Source of the DNA: Notamacropus eugenii | Lineage: Eukaryota > Chordata > Mammalia > Diprotodontia > Macropodidae | Direction: 5' to 3' | Length of the DNA: 64,000 nt | Assembly (NCBI RefSeq): GCF_028372415.1 | Contig: NC_092872.1 | Span: 8,686,001-8,750,000 of the forward strand | Part shown: piece by piece, positions 35,550 through 46,475 of the stretch | Layout of the letters: each line of letters starts with the position of its first letter | Position numbering within the stretch: position 1 is the stretch's first letter | Program-made: the position numbers and the translations under genes | The notes under the pieces: model-generated | Database searches by the model: none | Seen by the model: only the letters and a program-made list of their open reading frames with translations | What the model was told of the DNA's origin: nothing

Positions 35550-35710
35550 AATCACAGAAGTTGGAAGGGACTTCAGAGGTAAGCCCTACCTGAGCATGGC
35601 TCTCTGACATAGCATCCCTGGCAAGTGGACATTCAGTCTACACATGAAGACCAGTGATGAGGGAGATCCACGAACTTCTGACACAGCCCATTCTCTTTTG
35701 CCTCAAGCCT
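35550..35710 (-). mobile_element. Antisense CR1/L3-like fragment
   Basis: 'gcaagtggacattcagtctacacatgaagaccagtgatgagggagatccacgaa' has the order of the CR1/L3 reverse complement but is degraded. Confidence 0.45.
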
Positions 35711-35935
35711 GTCCCCACTCTCATCCATCCCCCTTTCAGCCACCAAAATGATTTTCCTAATGCACTAGTGTGACTGACCATGTCATAAACTCCCCCCTAT
35801 CTCCACCCCCATCCTCAGTAAACTCCAGTGGTTCTCTACCACCTCCAGGACCAAAAACAATAATCCTATTTGGCATTCAAAGTCCTCCCTAACCTAGAAC
35901 CTCCCCCAGCCTTTCTAGTCTTTACCATCTTTACC
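35690..35935 (+). mobile_element. L2 fragment
   Basis: 'aaaatgattttcctaatgcactagtgtgactgaccatgtca' and 'aactccagtggttctctaccacctccaggaccaaa' to 'ggcattcaaagtcctcc'. Confidence 0.65.
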
Positions 35936-35989
35936 ATCACTCTGAGGCAAACACTTTAAGAGACTTGCTTAAGGCCACACAGTTATTAA

Positions 35990-36210
35990 ATTATTGTTCA
36001 ATTGCCGTCATTTCAGCCGCATCAAACTCTTTGTGGCCCCATCTGGGGTTTTCTTAGCAAAGATACTGTAGGGTTTGGCCATTTTCTTCTCCAGCTCATT
36101 TTACAGCTGAAGAAACTGAGGTAAACAGGGTTAAGTGACTTGTCCAGGGTCATACAGCTAGTAAGTATCTGAGGCCAGATTTGAACTCTAAGAAAAATGA
36201 AACTGTTATG
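35990..36210 (-). mobile_element. Marsupial tRNA-derived SINE, minus
   Basis: 'attgttcaattgccgtcatttcagc' to 'gtaagtatctgaggccagatttgaactct'. The tRNA-like head is partly lost. Confidence 0.8.
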
Positions 36211-36420
36211 CATAAGACAGCTAGTGAATGTTAGAGCCAGGATTCAGACTCATATCTCTTGACTCACATCCAATATTCTTCCCATGACACCAAAGGTGAG
36301 TTGAAAAAGAGAGTGTATAAAAGTCCAAGAAAGAGCAATGGGAGAGGAAACTTAGATCTGCAGATGGAAAACTGCGTTGAGGAGCAGAAGAACCTTCCCT
36401 TTCAGCTCTAGCCCCTCAGG

Positions 36421-36421
<1 letters not shown>

Positions 36422-36465
<44 letters not shown>

Positions 36466-36473
36466 TGTGTGTG
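36422..36473. repeat. (GT)n microsatellite
   Basis: About 52 bp of TG with a single GTGAG interruption. Confidence 0.95.
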
Positions 36474-37394
36474 GCCAATACGTAGAGTATTGCCCAAACT
36501 TGTGGTAGTATATAGGCTGCCACTGATGAGACTGACAGCTCATGGACATGGTTGTAGCAACGACTCCTTTGAAGCAACCTTGCACTAAACTCTAGTTTGG
36601 GAACTTGGAAGGATCACAATCGAAGGTGGGGAAGCATTTACTTTATAAGATGCCTTGAAAGCACTATTTTTGCATGACTCAGTAGCTACTCCCTCAACCA
36701 AGGCAGACCACTGCCTTTCATTCCTTGCACATAATAATAAGTGCTTAATAAATACTTGCTGACTGATTGACTTGTGGACAGGATGTTTTGCCATGGTCAA
36801 AAAAGTTACTAAACTAGTGACTAACCCTCTTCTGAAGAATCTATCTACCCTTAGGTAGTCTGGCCCTACCTAAAAGGTAACAGATTTCATCACTAGGTCT
36901 TTATCTCCAAGCTTTTCTTGCTTGGAAGGACCTGTCAGAAATGGCTTTCAAGACCTTGTTGGTATAATAAGACACTGCAGAAGACCTTGAATGGAGGCCA
37001 GCTGGGTGTAATAATCAATAAATGCAATAAATGCAACCCAGGCGTTGTTATCACACAGAGTTGGCCACCTCCCTCCCCGTCCACACAAAAGAAGGCTGTT
37101 AAAACGGATCCAGCAATGTGGGGGACTAGTCACGCTCTCTACCAAGGTTTCAGCAATTCTAAACCATGTCCCACATAGGGAGGACTGTTGTAGCTTATTA
37201 GCTGGGATAGCGTGATTTATCTATTTTTTTTCTTTTCTATTAAAGGGGCCATCCCCCTGACTACTTTTTAAAGAGGTCTATTTACTGAATGAGCCTTACC
37301 TCACCCTAAGTGAGTACCTGAAAAAACCTTAGCCTAAAAGGGTCTCCCAGTGCATCTTGGGCCATCTCCAGTCATCCTGATGAATAACAGGTCA

Positions 37395-37540
37395 CTGGAT
37401 CCATATGGCTCAGGAGGAGAAAGTGAGGCTGGTGACCTTGCACAGCCCTCCCTCACTCAAATCCAAGTCAACTGCAAGTCATGTCATCGTTTCTCTAATG
37501 TCATGGTCCTCTTTGAAAATGAAGAACAAACACAACAATG
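37395..37540 (+). mobile_element. RTE-type tail / RTE-derived SINE
   Basis: 'gaggctggtgaccttgcacagccctccctcactcaaatccaagtcaactgcaagtcatgtcatcg' ending 'gaagaacaaacacaacaa'. The same block recurs at 44465-44640 (minus) and in shorter form at 25380 and 44855. I recognise it as a marsupial RTE-family 3' end or a SINE using that tail. Confidence 0.6.
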
Positions 37541-37699
37541 GCTGGGATAGGAGAATGCAATTAAAAGAAGAAAGGCATTGTTATTGAGTGAGAAGAGCAC
37601 TGACACATTCGGACCGCAATGTAGCTGCAAGAAATCCTTGGCCTTCTCTTGAACCTCGAGGTTTTCTCCTCTATAAAATGAGGAGCTTAGACTAGGGCA

Positions 37700-38052
37700 G
37701 GACTTCTTAACCTCTTTTAGTGTGTTTCAAACACCTTGGGCAGTCTAGGGACACCTATGGAACCCTTCACAAAATAAAGTTTGCTTTTAATTTAAAATAG
37801 AAGGAAATACTAAATTTCAGTTAGAGCAAGGGTTCTAACGTTGGGTTCCACAGAACCCCAAGAGGTCCATGGATTGATCTGAAGGGGCTGGGAATTTTTT
37901 TAATATTTTGATGACCCTATTTAAATATAATTGGTGTCTTTTAGAATCCTATGTACTGTGTTCCATTGTTCCATGTATTTAAAAATATGATTCTGAGAAG
38001 GGATCTGAGAAGTAGGTTTCACCAGACTGCCAGGAGGGGGGAAGGGAAAGAA

Positions 38053-38084
<32 letters not shown>

Positions 38085-38090
38085 TGTTAA
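37700..38090. mobile_element. hAT-like short elements, tandem or partial
   Basis: 'gacttcttaacctc..cctatggaaccc' (37703-37800) followed by a second start 'ggttctaacgttgggttccacagaacccca' (37831) that runs through 'tattaaaaatatgattctgagaaggg'-like DNA to a GA-rich end. Two related partial copies in a row. Confidence 0.5.
38050..38085. repeat. (GA)n microsatellite
   Basis: 'agaaagagagagagagagagaaagagagag' at the end of a hAT-like element. Confidence 0.85.
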
Positions 38091-38789
38091 GAACTCCTGA
38101 GTTTGGGGTTAGTAAGAATAAAGATGTGATTTTTTTTCCCACCCAAGTTCACGGTCCTCCTGAAAGCTCTCCATGGTTCCCTGGCACTACACGGCCTCTA
38201 AAGTCGTTGCCGAGTTTCACTATTCTGAGTTCTGGGTTCTAAAGTCTCTTCCAGCTTTAAGTCTTATAATCTTAATCTGGGTCTACAAGACTTATTAGGA
38301 GAACAACAAAATCTCTGCTGGTGATTTATTAGCAAATCAATACTTTATCCTGAGTAACACCCTCTGCTTTAGGGCTTTATTAATTCATTAAATTAAATAT
38401 AAAATGAGAAGTTCTTTCCAGGGAGGCGAAATAGTTTCATGGTATTAGGCATTTATAGGATTATAGTCCATAAGCCATAAAAGAGTCTGATCAAGGGAAT
38501 AAAATGTTAACATTCTGCAGTGAATTCTTTTTTTAACCGTGTTAGTGAAGCTTTCATATTTATAGCAGCAGATTATCATATTTCAGTGGTAATAAATTAC
38601 AGGGGGTCTAATTACTTCATCACCAGCAATAGCTTTTCATGGATGCTGACAGACCTTAAAATGTGATGTACCCTCTAATTCCACTCTCCATTTCACCTTC
38701 AGCTAGGTGAAATTTCAAACACATCTTGGGGAGTGAGCAGGATTTTAAGGAGTTCCATAAACCAGTTCTGAGTTAACTTCAGTTGGCAA

Positions 38790-38985
38790 CATGGTATGGA
38801 AAGGGCATTAGATTGGGAGTCCAGGCCAGCTGGATCTGAATCCCAGCTGCGCTATTCATTACCAATGTAATCTTGACCAAATCTCTGAACTGCTATGGAC
38901 CTCATCTTCCTCATCTATAAAATGAGGGAGTTTAAGGAGATTATCTCTGGGGTCCCTTTTAGATCTAAATTTCATGGTTTATGAC
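38790..38985 (+). mobile_element. MIR-like SINE
   Basis: 'aaagggcattagattgggagtccaggcc', 'atcttcctcatctataaaatgagggag', ending 'aaatttcatggtt'. Confidence 0.65.
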
Positions 38986-40149
38986 ATAAGTGTTCATCAG
39001 GCCTCCTGGCTTGGCAGCACTAAATGAGAAGGGGCTCTAATAGGGGGAAGAGGAAACTTGTAGTCCTCATTCCTACATTTTACTGTTTCTGAGTATTAAA
39101 CTCCCACTGCCAGCATTCATTCCATACAGGAAAGGAAGCATGCTAGAATGGAAATCCCTTACCATCAACTAGTTCCATCTCGGATGTTTGTGCTCTTAAA
39201 AAAAACCTTTACCTAACCCTCATTCCTTAGCTTGTCATGCTTTTTTCCTTTGCTAACAAAAATCTCTTTAAAAAAAAAAAGAGGTCTACACTCATTGCTT
39301 TCACTTCCTAATCTCTTCTGAATCTTGCATCCAAGACTCCACTTGGTCAAATCTGCTCTTTACATGGTGACCACAAAGTTTAACTGCTGAAACCCAATGA
39401 CCTTTCCTGAGTCCTAATCATACCGGCTTTCTCTGCCACTTTTGGCTTCTCAGAGCTACAGACCAATTCATTCTTTCTGCCCCTTTTACAGATGAGGAAA
39501 ATGTGGTCCAGACAAAGGGTCCAATGACTTGTTTGGTCACACTACAAGTTGTGGTCAGATCCAGGATTGAAACGTGGGTCCTCCAGTTCTACAACATAGT
39601 GCTATTTTTACCAACTGGGGTGGGTCAGAGAAGAACCCCGCATCTTGTCTGCATCCTTGGGCCTCTGCCCAATTATCTCTAGTAATAAAATGTTGGCCAA
39701 GAAAGGGTCTTTGCAATGCCCTTTCTTTGTCAACAAAGATATTACGTTAGTGACAGAAGTCTTCAGGGAGAAGGGACCTCAAGAGAGCTTCTAGTCCAAT
39801 TCTGTGTATGAATAGGAGTCTCCTCTACAGCTTCTCTGAGAAGTGGTCACATAGCCTCTACTGGAGACCCTCAGGGGCAAGAGGAGGAATCACCTGCGAC
39901 ATGGCCCTAGAGAAGTCCTTTTGTTTTTGTTACCTCATCTGTCAGATGGGGCTAACAATACTTGCTTTACCTACCTTTCAGGACTATTGGGAGGAAATGC
40001 CTTAACGTGCTATAGAAAGAAATGCAAGTTATTTTTATTATCTCTAGAGACAACCCAAGTTGTTCCAGCTGTGAAAACTAGAAAAAAAAAACCTTTCTTA
40101 TGGAAGGGAATTAATTTCTCAAGATTACCATTTTGTAAGTAAATTATCA

Positions 40150-40345
40150 CAAACTCTTAGAACCTTAGAATTGGAAGGAAGCTCAGAGACCATCTCCTCC
40201 TGCTCTTAGCTGAACTGGAATGACCTTGAAAACATCCTAAACAAGCACCCATTCAGCCTGTGTTTGAAGACCTCTGATGGGGACTTCGTGATTTCCTGTG
40301 GCCAACCATCCCACCTGGGATTGCTCTGATTTTTAGGAGATTCAT
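40150..40345 (-). mobile_element. Antisense CR1/L3 tail fragment
   Basis: 'cattcagcctgtgtttgaagacctctgatggggacttcgtgatttcc' and 'aaccatcccacctgggattgctctga' match the reverse complement of the CR1/L3 end. It stops about 120 bp from the CCDC13 exon at 40461. Confidence 0.6.
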
Positions 40346-40460
40346 GTCTCTTCCTAGGGAACGCATATGTAGGAAACAAACCTTACTGCGAGTAATAAGT
40401 TCCCTCCCATAGCCTGCCTCTGACCATGTGACTTCTAGGCTACTGACTCCCTCTTCTTAC

Positions 40461-40615
40461 CTGCTTTGGTCCTTGCTGCTGACTTCTGGGAAGTTGTGGG
40501 CCTGCCTGTGTCCATTTTGGTTTTTTCCAGCTGCTGCTCCAAAACTACACATCTGTGCCGCTCCTCCTGGAGCTTCTTGTCCATCTCCAGAAGTTTGCTG
40601 TTCCCTTCATCAACC
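40461..40615 (-). CDS. CCDC13: CCDC13 coiled-coil exon
   Basis: The acceptor is TGTGTCAG at 40616. One base completes the incoming codon (phase 2), then 51 codons VDEGNSKLLEMDKKLQEERH, RCVVLEQQLEKTKMDTGRPT, TSQKSAARTKA, and a final G before GTAAGA. Hydrophobic positions at heptad spacing (L, L, M, L, V, L, L) mark a coiled coil. A preceding exon must lie further right but was not identified. Confidence 0.78.
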
Positions 40616-41369
40616 CTGACACACAAACCAAAGTGACCTAAATTTATTTAAGATAAGCTACAGCTTCTCCTCATCCTCTGAGGCTTCATCAGTCAGGCAT
40701 CTCATTGGCTGGTTAATCATGCTCGAGTTCTGAAGCAACGTTCATCAGGATCCTCAGATCTGGAGCCAGAAGGGGCTTTGGAGACCATCAGGACAAGCTG
40801 CCTCACTTTACAGAAGAGGAACCTAAGACTCACAGAGGACAAGTCATAGACTTGGCCAAGGTTGTTCCTCAGTGTCAAGCACAGGGCTCTAGGCATAGCA
40901 GGTGTTTGGATACAAACTGTTGGTGACGCAGCTACAAAAGGTAACATTTCTAAAAAAAACTTCTTTGACCAATCTCTCTTACATTCCCGTCTTCTTTCTC
41001 CGGTCTCCCTACCTATACCAAGATAGTTCAGGTCCTCATTACACCCACCCTAGACAGCTGCAAAAATTCCTCTGCCTCCAAACTCTGTTTAACCTTGGGA
41101 CAGATTGCTTTTCCTTACCATCTCTCCTGCAGTACCAGAGTGGTACAGCTCCTATCTTCATTAGCAGTGTCCAGAGGTTCGGAAGAGATGGTGGCATTTA
41201 AGACTATAATAACCATAAACAGTAAATATAGGACTGAGAATGGGTAACCTTTCACTCTCCCCAGTTATCACAGTCTATCACAATTAACTCTGGGTGCAGT
41301 TGCTAAGGCTATTCAGATTACTCACAAATGCTTCCCAAAATATCTAGGGAAAGGGAGGAAGAAGGGATG

Positions 41370-41580
41370 AATTCCCCCAGCAGCATTGCTCTAATCAGAT
41401 TGTCACTTCTCTACTCAAAGGCTCTCCATTGCTCCCTGAATAAAATCCAGTCTCCTTAACCTGTCATTCAAGGTTCTTCACAATCTAGTAACACCCTGCT
41501 TTTATAGCCCTCTCTCACATTATTCCCCATTACCTCCTCCACTACTTGTGTTTCCCAGTATATATCCTGCATGCCCTGTC
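41370..41580 (+). mobile_element. L2 fragment
   Basis: 'cttctctactcaaaggctctccattgctccctgaataaaatccagtctccttaacctgtcattcaaggttcttcacaatctag'. Confidence 0.65.
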
Positions 41581-41589
41581 TCAAAGCTC

Positions 41590-42930
41590 AATAATTCCAA
41601 TAAGACAAACAAGAAGGAAATTATAGACATGAAGAAAATGTTGGAAAATTTCAATTTGTTCGATCTATGGAGACTTCTGAATAGGTATGTTGGAGAATAT
41701 ATGTATTTCTCAGGTAACAAGCTGATCACATGAAAAGACACAAAGAACTAATGGACATATTTAGAAAGACAAAAACTTAAGTGTATCCTTTACTAATCAC
41801 AATATGATAAAATTATCATCAGTAAAGGGAACATAAACAAAAGATGAATACTTAACTGTACCCTAAAAACATTCTAAATAATAAGTGGGTCAAAGACTAA
41901 ATTATAGAAACAAAATTTTTAAAATTAATTCAATTTAAACTTCAAAACAAATAATCCCAAAATAAATACAAAAATGATTTTTTTAAAAAAGTGAGAAAGC
42001 CAACTTAAAGAAAACAAATTTTTTTAAGAAAAGAACTGAACAACTAAAATAAAAAGCTGATTTTTTTAAAATGAAGAAAATGTATAGACAATTAGCTAAT
42101 TTCCTAAAAGAGAGAAGTCAAATAAACAAAGCAAAAAATTAAAACACAAAATTCATAACAAATGGGGGAATACAGAGAATCATTAGAAATTATGATACCA
42201 ACAACTCTGAAAACTTAAACGATATGGATGAGCATCTACAAAAATGTAAAATACTGTGATTAGCAAAACGTGAAGAGGATAACTTAAAAGCCAGCTATCT
42301 AAAAGTAAAACTGAATAATCCATAAGTGAACTCCTACGAAAGAAAAAAAATCTTTATGACCAGATGGATTTTAAAATACATTCTGTGAAACAACTAAGTA
42401 ATAACAATAAAAAATTGCTATGCTATATAAACTCGTTTTCAAAAACAGAGACGGAAAAGGTAATCTGCCAAACTCTTTCTATGAGATAAAACTAGTCCTG
42501 ATTCTCAAATAAGGAAGAGATCAAACTGAGAAAGAGAGCCGTAAATCAACACTGCTCCAATTTACTGCAACCATATAAATGAATACCACTTTGCATGGCA
42601 ACAAAACTCAAAATGAAAATTTTGGACATCACTGGTACTAATTTATGAGACAAACACTCATCCTTTCTCTTGGAGAAAGATAATTTAATTCTACTCATCT
42701 CCAGAGAGAAAATCGATGAACTCAGAGAAGACTGAAGTATATAATTTTTCACTTTTGTTATTTTTCTTGCTGTTTTTTTTGGCAACATTATACGACTTCA
42801 CATGTATAATGGGTATCATATTATTTGCTTTCTTGATGAGGGGAGGGGGGCTGGAGTGAGGGAAAGAATTGGGAACCCAAACTTCTTTTAAAAGAATGCA
42901 AAATAAAGAAGTAAATGGTAATTTAAAAAT
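41590..42930 (+). mobile_element. L1 copy: endonuclease/RT-region fragment plus 3'UTR
   Basis: The frame NKTNKKEIIDMKKMLENFNL followed by FDLWRLLNRYVGEYMYFSG (to 41733) resembles the end of L1 ORF2 endonuclease. Decayed A-rich ORF2 follows to about 42500. A 3'UTR with TTTTTCTTGCTGTTTTTTTT and a GGGGAGGGGGG-type tail ends at about 42930. The intervening reverse-transcriptase part is mostly missing. Confidence 0.65.
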
Positions 42931-43274
42931 GAAAGTAAACTACAGACGGCTGAAGTTACTTGTGCTACCGTTTGCCTTGGTCCGGCCATCCTGCCATCTT
43001 TTTCTAGTGTCGGTGGCTAAAAGAAGATCCAGGTTAGGTACCAGAAAACCTAGAGAACAGATATTTTGGTTTTGGAAAAACCAGAACAAATACATAAGAC
43101 AACTAGGTAAATTATTTACGTGGAGGTTGAGGCAGAGCCATAACACCTGGAGAACTTCTGCCATCATGGCGGCCTGGCCAGCACTTCTTCATGAGTGAGC
43201 TTGTGTATCTCCCTCTTGTTTCTTTCTCTGGGATTCAAACTCTAAGGGGACTGTACTGTGTTTTGGGACAACAG

Positions 43275-43410
43275 GGATCCCATGTCACGAATCTGTTTGT
43301 CTAGCTTTTCTTCAGGTAGTAGGAATTAGCCAGGGATGTAGCCAGGCCTAATCAGGTCACAACAGGAATCAGCTTGGAATATCTGGTCCTGGGCCCCAGT
43401 GACTCAGTGT
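43275..43410 (+). repeat. Unclassified repeat, copy A
   Basis: 'ctgtttgtct..gtaggaattagccaggga..gcctaatcaggtcacaacaggaatcagc..ctggtcctgggc' aligns at roughly 70% by eye with 46345-46475 in the same orientation. Not a family I recognise. Confidence 0.45.
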
Positions 43411-43564
43411 GTACCTATGAAGCATCAGCTTGAGAATTTTCTTCTCATTATAAATTGATAGTAGTATTAACGAAGGGAAGTTGTACTTGATACCCAGGCT
43501 GCTCATCTACTCTACCTGCACGCTGAAGACCGCCACATTTATCATTTGTCCTCTCTAGTTCAGG

Positions 43565-44165
43565 AGATCTGAACCTGGAGTCTGTGTTCCTGAGTTTGAA
43601 CTTGTACAGAAAAAAATTCCATCCTTATTTCAATATAATTGGTTTCTCTTGTAAACCTATGTATTTTATTTTATTCATTTGAAAACATGTCCTGTTGTAC
43701 ACAGTAAGAGCACTGTGTGATGATCAATTGTGATTGACTCGGCTCTTCTCAGCAATACGAGGATTCCAGGCAATTCCAAATGACGCATGATGGAAAATGC
43801 CATCCACACCAGAGAAAGAACCATGGAGTCTGAATGTAGATCGAAACATATTGTTTTCACTTTTTTGTGTGTTTTTTGTCCTGTTTTTCCTTTCATAACA
43901 TGAATAATATAGAAAGGTGTTTTATATGATTGCACATATACAACCTACAGCAAGTTGCTCACCATTCTAAGGAGGGGAGAGAGGAGAGGGAAGGGAGAAA
44001 ATTCGGAACTCAATAGATCCTACAAAAAATGAATGTTAAAAATTATCTTTACATGTAATTGGAAAAAATAGAATATTATTAAAAAAAAAACATAATTCTA
44101 AGAAGGGGTCCATAGGCCTCACTAGAGGGGTCTATGACACAAAGACAGGTTAAGAACCCTTGTTT
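43565..44165. mobile_element. hAT-like short element split by an L1 tail
   Basis: The left part (43565-43689) ends 'catttgaaaacat'; the right part (44086-44165) resumes 'cataattctaagaaggggtccataggcctc..ggttaagaaccct'. Together they equal the element at 19012-19262, so 43690-44088 is an insertion. Confidence 0.65.
43690..44088 (+). mobile_element. L1 3' tail inserted in a DNA-transposon fossil
   Basis: Begins TTGTACACAGTAAGAGCACT, continues 'ccagagaaagaaccatggagtctgaatg' and ends GAATGTTAAAAATTATCTTT plus A-run. It is flanked by short AAAACAT repeats (near 43683 and 44085), consistent with target-site duplication, and splits a hAT-like element (43565-44165). Confidence 0.75.
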
Positions 44166-44219
44166 TAGTCCTGTTTTTACAAATTATCTATGGGGTATTT
44201 CCATTTATATGTCGTGCTG

Positions 44220-44830
44220 ACACCTGAAACTATCCTACACTCTACCCTTTCCCACCTCTGTGTCTTTGCTCACTCTCCTCTATGCCTAGAATGCCATCTC
44301 CCCCTTTTGAAGCCAGACTTAACCATGATTTAAAGACTAACCTCAAGACACCCTCAGCTCACCTTTTAATGGAGGTGAGAGTTAGGTGTTACACATTTCA
44401 CATGTTTTTGGGCTTTTTCAATGTCTTGATCAGTTGCACTGATTTTTTTCCTCTTTAAAAAATACTGTTTGTTGTATGGGATGACTCTCCATCTGGGGGA
44501 GGTGTGGGTTGTTGAAGAAGAAGACTGTGACATCAAAGAAATGATGACATGATTTGCACTTGACTTTGTTTTGAGGGAGGGAAGGCTGTGCAGGTCACCA
44601 GACTCACTTCTCCTCAAATAGCTATGATAAGACACTTAAGACATCAGTACAAACTTAATTAAATAAAAATAAAGACTCTCCTCCAAGAAGCCTTCCTTGA
44701 TCCCCCTGCTGATGTGGTCTTCCTTCTAGGACCTCATAGAGCACCTTTTCGTACTTCTCTGATGTATATTATAGTTATTTCTGGGTGTATCTTTTTCCTC
44801 CCACTAAATTCTAAGTTTGATAAAGACATT
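44220..44830 (+). mobile_element. L2 fragment, interrupted
   Basis: L2 sequence 44220-44345 ('ctctatgcctagaatgccatctccc') and 44650-44830 ('ctcctccaagaagccttccttgatccccctgctg') flank the RTE-type repeat at 44465-44640. Confidence 0.55.
44465..44640 (-). mobile_element. RTE-type tail / RTE-derived SINE, minus
   Basis: Reverse complement carries 'tgaggagaagtgagtctggtgacctgcacagccctccctccctcaaaac' and 'catgtcatcatttctttgatgtcacagtc', matching 37395-37540. Confidence 0.6.
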
Positions 44831-44854
44831 GAATACGTAAAAATCTAAAATTTG

Positions 44855-44930
44855 TGCCATCTTCCAATGACTGGACGTGTCATGATCCTCTTCAAGAATG
44901 AAGGACAAACACAACAACAATCTGAACAAC
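44855..44930 (+). mobile_element. RTE-type tail fragment
   Basis: 'catgatcctcttcaagaatgaaggacaaacacaacaacaa', the terminal part of the same tail. Confidence 0.5.
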
Positions 44931-45299
44931 ATTAATAAAAATTTGTTTAATGAATGAACAGTGTATAGGGGTTGCAGTCTTGACAGATGGAGAGAACACC
45001 CCATATGGATGAAACCAAAACTCTTTAGGAGTATTGAGGATGAAGTGAATCAAACTTTCAAAGTCTCTCTATCCATCAAGCCTCCATTTTTGTCAGTCTT
45101 ATTTCTCATGATGCCTTGACATGGACCTTCAGCTGCAGGAAAATGAATCTATTTGCCATGTATGTATTTGCCCTGTCCCAACATATGCCCCCCTCCTCTC
45201 ATCCACATCTTTTAATTCCTCCCAAACTCACCTCCTCCAGGAAGCTTTTCTTGAGCAATTTGACCTGACTCTGTATTCCTCCCCATCACAACCATCACC

Positions 45300-45650
45300 A
45301 AAAGTATTTATTGGCAAATTGTCTAGACGAAGGTAACCAGGATGGTGAGGAAGTTGTTTGAGAGGTTATTAATTATACTAATATCACACTTGCTCTGATC
45401 AGCCCCAGAAGCCTGGACTAGGAATAAATAATAGGAGGAAGTTACTGAAGTCAGATTTTAACTCAATAAGAAGAAAAACTTAACTAAGAATCAAAGCTAT
45501 CCAAATAGGAAATGGGACATGTATGGGATGAGATCACCATCACTAGAAGTATCTGAATAGAGGTTGGATAGAGATGCTGTAGAAAAGGTTCCTGCTTTGG
45601 ATTGTGAGTGTCCCTTTACAAGTCCCAGGATCTCAGATTTTATGACTCGG
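45300..45650 (+). mobile_element. CR1/L3 3' part
   Basis: 'acgaaggtaaccaggatggtgaggaagtt' followed by 'gagatcaccatcactagaagtatctgaatagaggttggatagag', matching the end of CR1/L3; the middle is poorly preserved. Confidence 0.6.
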
Positions 45651-46344
45651 TTTGTGATTTAGTTTTACAAAAGTATCTCTAGTGTTTTTCTGTATATGTC
45701 CTCTCTCCTCAACTATACCTCAAGCTTCTTGAGAGCAAGAGCAGACCTCTACTTCCCTTCTATTCTCCAGAGTGCCCAAAGTAGGTGTCTGCACTGAGGA
45801 GAGGTTCAATCAGCATTCTGAACTAACAGTGAACACAGAACCAGCCAAGGAGAAGGAGAGCACAAATTCATCCCCTAGCAAACCCCAGTGACTTAAGCCA
45901 CTTTTGACAACAATGGCTCATGGAGAAGAAGTTGACCTTTTTATGTAGAGGCATGCCAAGAATCCAGCCCTTTCTGTCCCCTCCTTCCAGAGGGAGTGTG
46001 TGCCAGTCTCACGTAGTGTATAAGGAAGAGTGCTGGATTGGGAGCTGAGTCCTGAGTTCAAGTTCTGGCCAGTGGTATGACCACAGACAAATCTGTCTAC
46101 AAGCATGAACCTCAGTTTCTTCATCTGTTCCTTTGCGCTATTTGCCATCCCAGAGTTTGGGTGTAGGAAGCACTTCATAAGTGTCAGAGCACCAGAGAAA
46201 CAGCAGCTCTGATTAGTGTTGAACTGATTGAAAGAATGCAAGGAAAGGACCAGGAAGTCCCCAACTTCCAGACCGGACGGCGATAGCACTCACTAGGGCA
46301 AGGAAGGGCACGTGCGCCTTCCAAGAGAGCAAAGTTTCTTGCTG

Positions 46345-46475
46345 GGGACCTGTCTGTCATTCCCTGCCTGAGGGAATGAAGTGAGCCAAAGGAGGGGCCT
46401 TGCCTGATCCGGGTGACAACAGGAATTCGCCTGCGATGAGATCTGACTCTGGGCTCTGCCTACTCAGCACATGTC
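46345..46475 (+). repeat. Unclassified repeat, copy B
   Basis: 'ctgtctgtcattcc..gggaatgaagtgagcc..gcctgatccgggtgacaacaggaattcgcc..tgactctgggctc', partner of 43275-43410, with more CpG left and so perhaps younger. Confidence 0.45.

Larger units (their letters stand above)
28383..40460 (-). other. CCDC13 large intron (12 kb)
   Basis: Split exons on either side share phase 1, so this reads as a single intron. Identified content: L2 fragments (28500-28580, 34890-35075, 35690-35935), SINE (35990-36210), RTE-type tail (37395-37540), a hAT-like short element (37700-38090), antisense CR1/L3 fragments and several microsatellites. Blocks 28880-29900, 33500-33930 and 38300-38720 show no recognisable repeat. 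Confidence 0.6.
23955..40615 (-). other. CCDC13: CCDC13 gene, C-terminal three exons
   Basis: Exons 40615-40461, 28382-28268 and 24114-23955 join with matching phases (G|GA, then AG|A) into one frame of 142 codons ending in TGA. The translated part runs VDEGNSKLLEMDKKLQEERH, then RCVVLEQQLEKTK (heptad-like coiled coil), a Ser/Thr/basic linker TGRPTTSQKSAARTKAGLPA, a second helix region LSEVPLESQVEELATRLLIQ, and the tail LKVKEEDFRLYHETMSQVKQ then IFLQALRQQQMEKN. CCDC13 is a centriolar-satellite coiled-coil protein linked to ciliogenesis. The assignment rests on coiled-coil character and on human synteny (HHATL and CCDC13 adjacent, same strand). Upstream exons, most of the roughly 700-aa protein, were not found before 64 kb. 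Confidence 0.75.

Noticed and set aside
43155-43200. CCATCATGGCGGCCTGGCC, a strong Kozak-like start
   Set aside because: The frame ends after nine codons (MAAWPALLHE-stop), with no CpG island or splice donor. Probably the leader of an old repeat.
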